Part shown: in pieces, positions 29,848-31,545 of the stretch
Numbering within the stretch: the first letter of the stretch is position 1
Layout: each line of letters starts with the position of its first letter
NCBI GenBank assembly: GCA_011800805.1
Contig: MPNW01000381.1
Span: 40,432-71,976 of the forward strand
DNA from: Hirudo medicinalis
Lineage: Eukaryota > Annelida > Clitellata > Hirudinida > Hirudinidae
Length of the DNA stretch: 31,545 nt
Direction of reading: 5' to 3'
The notes under the pieces: model-generated
Database searches by the model: none
Seen by the model: the letters and a program-made list of their open reading frames with translations, nothing else
Told to the model about the DNA's origin: nothing
Made by a program: the position numbers and the translations under genes

Positions 29848-30085
29848 GTGGACTCACGTGAGAGAAGAGCAACATAACGACAGTGTTAGCAAGCTTTTGT
29901 TATCATCTCAACGGGTCATTGAGTCCTTGCAGACTCTCAGCGGAGGTCTCAGCCAACATCATCATCATCATCACAACCAAGATCAACATCGTCTTCATCA
30001 TCATCATCATCATGACGACATCGGTCATAAGGCAAGCGAGTCTGGATCGGACTCCGCAAAGAAGGTTTTGCAAGGGATCGAACAT
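20959..30085 (+). CDS. DC-STAMP-domain protein (DCST1/2-like), exons 1-2, C-terminus missing
   Basis: Exon 1 (20959-21769) and exon 2 (29571-30085) are joined across a 7801-bp intron: CTAG|GTTACG to CTCCCACAG|GTTGC, completing a Gly codon (G|GT). Together they give 442 residues. Membrane spans lie at about 192-214, 219-241 and 262-280. Span 3 crosses the junction, and the joined text VLGCLLCGPLTNISTNLKQ with the preceding LLPSLATGTGR matches the family pattern of an R/K-rich GRG-like turn followed by L-GP--N--N. DCST1, DCST2, fly sneaky and worm SPE-42/SPE-49 are sperm or gamete-fusion membrane proteins, and the wider family includes DC-STAMP and OC-STAMP. Family members are about 650-750 residues, so later spans and the usual C-terminal Cys-rich finger lie beyond the window. 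A long N-terminal extension and His/Ser inserts are unusual. The choice of DCST1 or DCST2 cannot be made. Confidence 0.75.
23238..23285. repeat. (CAC)/(CACAAC) microsatellite
   Basis: CACCACCACAACCACCACAA continuing as CCACCACC. The open frame (poly-His/Asn) is a repeat product. Confidence 0.85.
23523..23666. repeat. 24-bp minisatellite, six units
   Basis: Units begin AAATCACCTGTTAAAAG and end TATTTAT (variants AGATCACC, CTATTTAAGG, AAAGGCATTTAT), each exactly 24 bp. The first unit (23523-23546) is more diverged. Because 24 is a multiple of three, the plus strand stays open as an 8-residue repeat (INHLLKVF-like) in the 80-codon frame 23488-23730. Confidence 0.9.
23781..23960 (+). CDS. Unrecognised 59-codon ORF in the DCST-like intron
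   Basis: ATG starts MTFIEWHLMFKLFVKEYLKQ. Later residues include CDQFTLTNDIRKMLRKG before TAA. The composition is protein-like, but there is no family match, and no promoter or splice evidence. Confidence 0.2.
   Translation: MTFIEWHLMFKLFVKEYLKQYIFIEKRYDDDIIWSNSCDQFTLTNDIRKMLRKGTSAEK
24521..24565 (-). repeat. Retroelement 3'-tail-like motif, second copy
   Basis: Shares TTTATTAAAGTCC, TGCGT and GATGATTTG with 16348-16387 in the same order and orientation. Confidence 0.35.
24575..24715 (+). repeat. tRNA-derived SINE-like element
   Basis: GCTTTGT (24575-24581) pairs with GCGAAGC (24646-24652) allowing G-U, around an A-box-like GTGGCCTAATTTAAGAC and a perfect B box GGTTCGAGTCC (24631-24641). 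The 3' flank (TTCTTTAAGGGCAAGTGTTA and onward) ends in AATAATAAATTTAA. The D stem is poor and no intact anticodon stem is seen, so this is a SINE head or tRNA pseudogene rather than a functional tRNA. Confidence 0.6.
25499..25525. repeat. (ATT)n microsatellite
   Basis: About nine ATT triplets, imperfect on both sides. Confidence 0.85.
25942..25985. repeat. (AAT)n microsatellite
   Basis: About fourteen AAT triplets with one AATTAAT interruption. Confidence 0.85.
26235..26302. repeat. (ATT)n microsatellite
   Basis: Interrupted ATT/TTA/TTG triplets. Confidence 0.75.
26612..26625. repeat. GCGCTACATAAATG module
   Basis: Matches 31167-31180 (GCGCTATATAAATG) and 1921-1934 (GTGCTACATAAATG). Probably the end of a dispersed short repeat family. 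Confidence 0.4.
27885..28610 (+). mobile_element. Internally deleted non-LTR retrotransposon (CR1/jockey-like LINE) remnant
   Basis: Degenerate reverse-transcriptase text begins with TATGPDGISNISLK (27924 on), continues in shifted frames through LASYILLSLLT (eroded from YRPISLLS) and NLIKSQQHIFFGSKSTSQTS, and reaches IYFDSQKAFD (28296-28325), the first catalytic Asp motif of LINE polymerases. Only about 30 bases later comes text typical of the far C-terminus: RVVAV-stop-NS at 28358-28381, then FSRFKSLLLDADLTNFL. The remaining RT motifs (YADD, thumb) are therefore deleted. The 3' end is GGGATAAATAAATAAATAAA. Stops and frameshifts make it dead. Family assignment is from motif style only. Confidence 0.78.
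28660..28700. repeat. (GTT)/(ATT)n microsatellite
   Basis: ATGTTGTTGTTATTATTATT and further ATT triplets, shortly after the LINE tail. Confidence 0.8.
28840..29060. other. GC-richer patch with GGCGC repeats and TGTTATTCTATG-type repeats
   Basis: CTGGCGCC, TTGGCGCAG, TAGCGCTC and AAAGCGCTC recur at 28847-28912. Loosely repeated TTATTCTGTTTGTTG follows to about 29040. Possibly a decayed short repeat. No gene is seen. Confidence 0.3.
29571..30085 (+). CDS. DCST-like exon 2 with His and Ser tracts
   Basis: The acceptor is CTCCCACAG|GTTGC. The exon completes span 3 and encodes CGPLTNISTNLKQMALYYEC, then three His runs and three Ser runs made of CAT and TCA triplets. Between them lies a helical piece (LLLSSQRVIESLQTL). 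The exon ends in phase 0 at GAACAT|GTGAGC. An alternative donor, CTCAC|GTGAGA, lies near 29858 and would skip the second His block. Read-through would stop at 30100. Confidence 0.72.
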
Positions 30086-30118
30086 GTGAGCATTTTGTGA
30101 TGAAACAACTAGGTGGTC

Positions 30119-30124
30119 AATAAA
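30119..30124 (+). terminator. AATAAA after the DCST exon 2 read-through stop
   Basis: Lies 19 nt after the in-frame TGA at 30098-30100. If the donor at 30086 is not used, this could end a short transcript. By family length the full protein must continue, so this is at most an alternative end. Confidence 0.25.
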
Positions 30125-30760
30125 ACATTTTATTACAATAATTATTGTTTTATATTATAATAATATTAATGCACACTCTCTCAATGATTCCACGATGCCG
30201 TTGATGATATCATCAATCACCACCATCACCGTCATCGTCATCACCACATGACTTTCCGTGACCTCATTAACCTCTGGAACCCAACTCGTGTTGGGGTGTC
30301 GGAGTATAAATCCACGGGTCGCTTCCTATGGGAGTCATAAGACCACCTCCCCACCCAGCCATGATGAAACCCCCCTGGCGATGGGGAGAAAACATTTTTC
30401 TTGTCTTTTCTTTTTCCGTCGGAGAATAAAATATGAAAAAGAGGATGTCTTGCATCAGGACCTCAAGGGAAAGTCTCGAATCTAAGATTAATTTTGAGAT
30501 TATAATTTCAAGGCGTGTTTTCAAGCCCACGTGTTTATTTAGGCTTAACAATGCAGTCTTTATTTTGTTTAATTCGCAAAAAAATTGAATAAAATATTAC
30601 TTTTTTCCATACTTGGATGACTTGCAAATTACCCCAACATGCAAAACTCACTCGTAAGGCCTTAAATTCCGAACTCCTTCCAAGCGAAAAATTTCATTTT
30701 CTTTCTTTTTATTTTAAATAATTTAATATTTGTTGGTGGGAAAAAACTTTTGCCTCTCTG
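30125..30760. other. Intron-like stretch after DCST exon 2
   Basis: Loose CAT/CAC triplets at 30205-30250, then mixed sequence. A 75-codon plus frame (30258-30485) has no family features. No convincing next exon is identified. Confidence 0.4.
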
Positions 30761-30800
30761 AGGTCAATGATCTGACCCTTGAAGGTCAACTTAATGACCT
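30761..30800. promoter_or_regulatory. Palindromic cluster of four nuclear-receptor half-sites
   Basis: AGGTCA (30761-30766), TGACCC (30773-30778), AGGTCA (30783-30788) and TGACCT (30795-30800) form two inverted repeats with 6-bp spacers, 4 bp apart. AGGTCA is the consensus half-site of many nuclear receptors. Confidence 0.35.
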
Positions 30801-31276
30801 CTGCAAAAGTGGGGATACGTGAGCGGATGTCAGTGATTTTACTTTCTGTTTCATGTGAAAACAAATTGCATCTTGTTGAACAAACAAGGTTTGAAGTTAT
30901 TGTTATTATTCTGATTTATTAAGTAAATAAGTGGATAAGTATATATATAATATATTCTGTGGGACGAACGAATGAAAGTTATGGATGAATAAGTGGACGG
31001 ATGGACGGATGGATGTTTGATATTCAAGTCGTGGGGTCCATCCAGACCAATGTATGTTCGCATGACTTCCAGAAGAAATGACCCCGTAATTGTGCCCATT
31101 TGATTCTCTTGGGTGAAATTAATGATCGGGTCGATTGCGGTAGGAATCGAACAGTGTTGTGAAACAGCGCTATATAAATGGCTATGCACTCATGACTGGA
31201 TTTAAGTGGTCAAGATAACAAAAAAGCTTTAAAGATATATTGGATGGACCATTGTCATCCAATCCTTGCGTTATTT
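30801..31276. other. Non-coding stretch with an open minus-strand frame
   Basis: The minus frame 30851-31189 contains a protein-like piece (IDPIINFTQENQMGTITG and SFLLEVMRTYIGLDGPHD, about 31030-31150) before GGAT repeats. No splice sites or family are recognised, and it may be part of a dispersed repeat. Confidence 0.25.
31167..31180. repeat. GCGCTATATAAATG module
   Basis: See 26612-26625. Just upstream, GGAATCGAAC (31143-31152) is the reverse of a B-box-like GTTCGATTCC, so a minus-strand tRNA-like element may be present. Confidence 0.35.
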
Positions 31277-31282
31277 GGTTGT

Positions 31283-31324
31283 GATGGCGATGATGATGAT
31301 GATGATGATGATAATAATAATAAT
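31283..31324. repeat. (GAT)n/(AAT)n microsatellite
   Basis: GATGATGATG followed by ATAATAATAATAATAG. Confidence 0.9.
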
Positions 31325-31330
31325 AGTTAA

Positions 31331-31367
31331 TTTATAATGCGCCATTTGCATAGCGTCAGAGGCGCCT
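31331..31367. repeat. TTTATAATGCGCC ... GGCGCCT module between two GAT arrays
   Basis: A short GC-containing unit with two GGCGC blocks able to pair, flanked on both sides by triplet microsatellite. It resembles an inverse-oriented GCGC-TATAAAT module. Confidence 0.4.
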
Positions 31368-31369
31368 AA

Positions 31370-31449
<80 letters not shown>

Positions 31450-31545
31450 TGATGATGATGATGATGATGATGATGATAATGATAATGATAATGATTATGA
31501 TTATGATATGATGATGATGACGAAGAAGAAGAGAAGAAGAAGGAA
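31370..31545. repeat. Long (GAT)n microsatellite running to the window end
   Basis: About 40 ATG/GAT triplets with an early AATGATG break, then GATAAT and GATTAT variants, ending in GAAGAAGAAG. It reaches the last base, so its length is unknown. Confidence 0.92.

Noticed and set aside
30086..30124. Terminal exon of the DCST-like gene ending at TGA 30098-30100 with AATAAA at 30119
   Set aside because: A good GTGAGC donor lies at 30086, and the family needs about 250 or more further residues. Kept only as a possible alternative end.

Overview
This is a eukaryotic nuclear window, almost certainly from an invertebrate animal. Reasons: spliced genes of metazoan families, AT-rich DNA (estimated by eye at about two thirds A+T), dense micro- and minisatellites, LINE, hAT and tRNA-like debris, and two single N characters marking assembly gaps (17773, 19649). 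I cannot name the species. The compact exons, one 78-nt intron and GCGCTAYATAAATG-type repeat modules would suit a marine invertebrate such as a tunicate, but that is only a guess.

The best-supported content is three genes, two of them visible only after splicing. (1) 321-3257, minus strand: seven coding exons of a PBLD (phenazine biosynthesis-like domain, PhzF fold) gene. All junctions agree in reading phase, one exon is only 30 nt, and the C-terminal exon(s) lie beyond the left edge. (2) 5332-6405, plus strand: a two-exon C3HC4 RING-finger gene with a 78-nt intron and no recognised partner domain, followed by fragmentary coding-like frames to about 7020. (3) 20959-30085, plus strand: the first two coding exons of a DC-STAMP-domain gene (DCST1/DCST2/sneaky/SPE-42 family), split by a 7.8-kb intron. 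The second exon carries long His and Ser tracts, and the gene continues past the right edge.

Layout. 1-280: GTTATA-type repeat. 321-3257: PBLD gene, with a 17-bp minisatellite built on an exon acceptor. 3258-5331: spacer with a possible PBLD leader exon and an unrecognised ORF. 5332-7861: RING gene, coding-like fragments and a possible small two-exon gene. 7862-14540: mostly non-coding and AT-rich, with tandem repeats, a CRE cluster and weak ORFs. 14600-15775: a 1.18-kb hAT-type transposon with a perfect 8-bp target-site duplication. 15784-20690: tandem repeats and one possible transmembrane exon next to an N. 20740-30085: DCST-like gene, whose intron holds a LINE remnant, a tRNA-like/SINE element and a 24-bp minisatellite. 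30086-31545: repeats and a palindromic cluster of AGGTCA half-sites.

The genes show no sign of acting together. PBLD is a PhzF-fold isomerase-like protein, the RING protein is probably a ubiquitin ligase, and DCST proteins act in gamete fusion. No previously undescribed system is evident. The most unusual features are how simple-sequence DNA has entered genes (an acceptor-bearing minisatellite, an acidic insert in PBLD, His/Ser inserts in DCST) and the run of GTTAAT splice donors in the PBLD gene.
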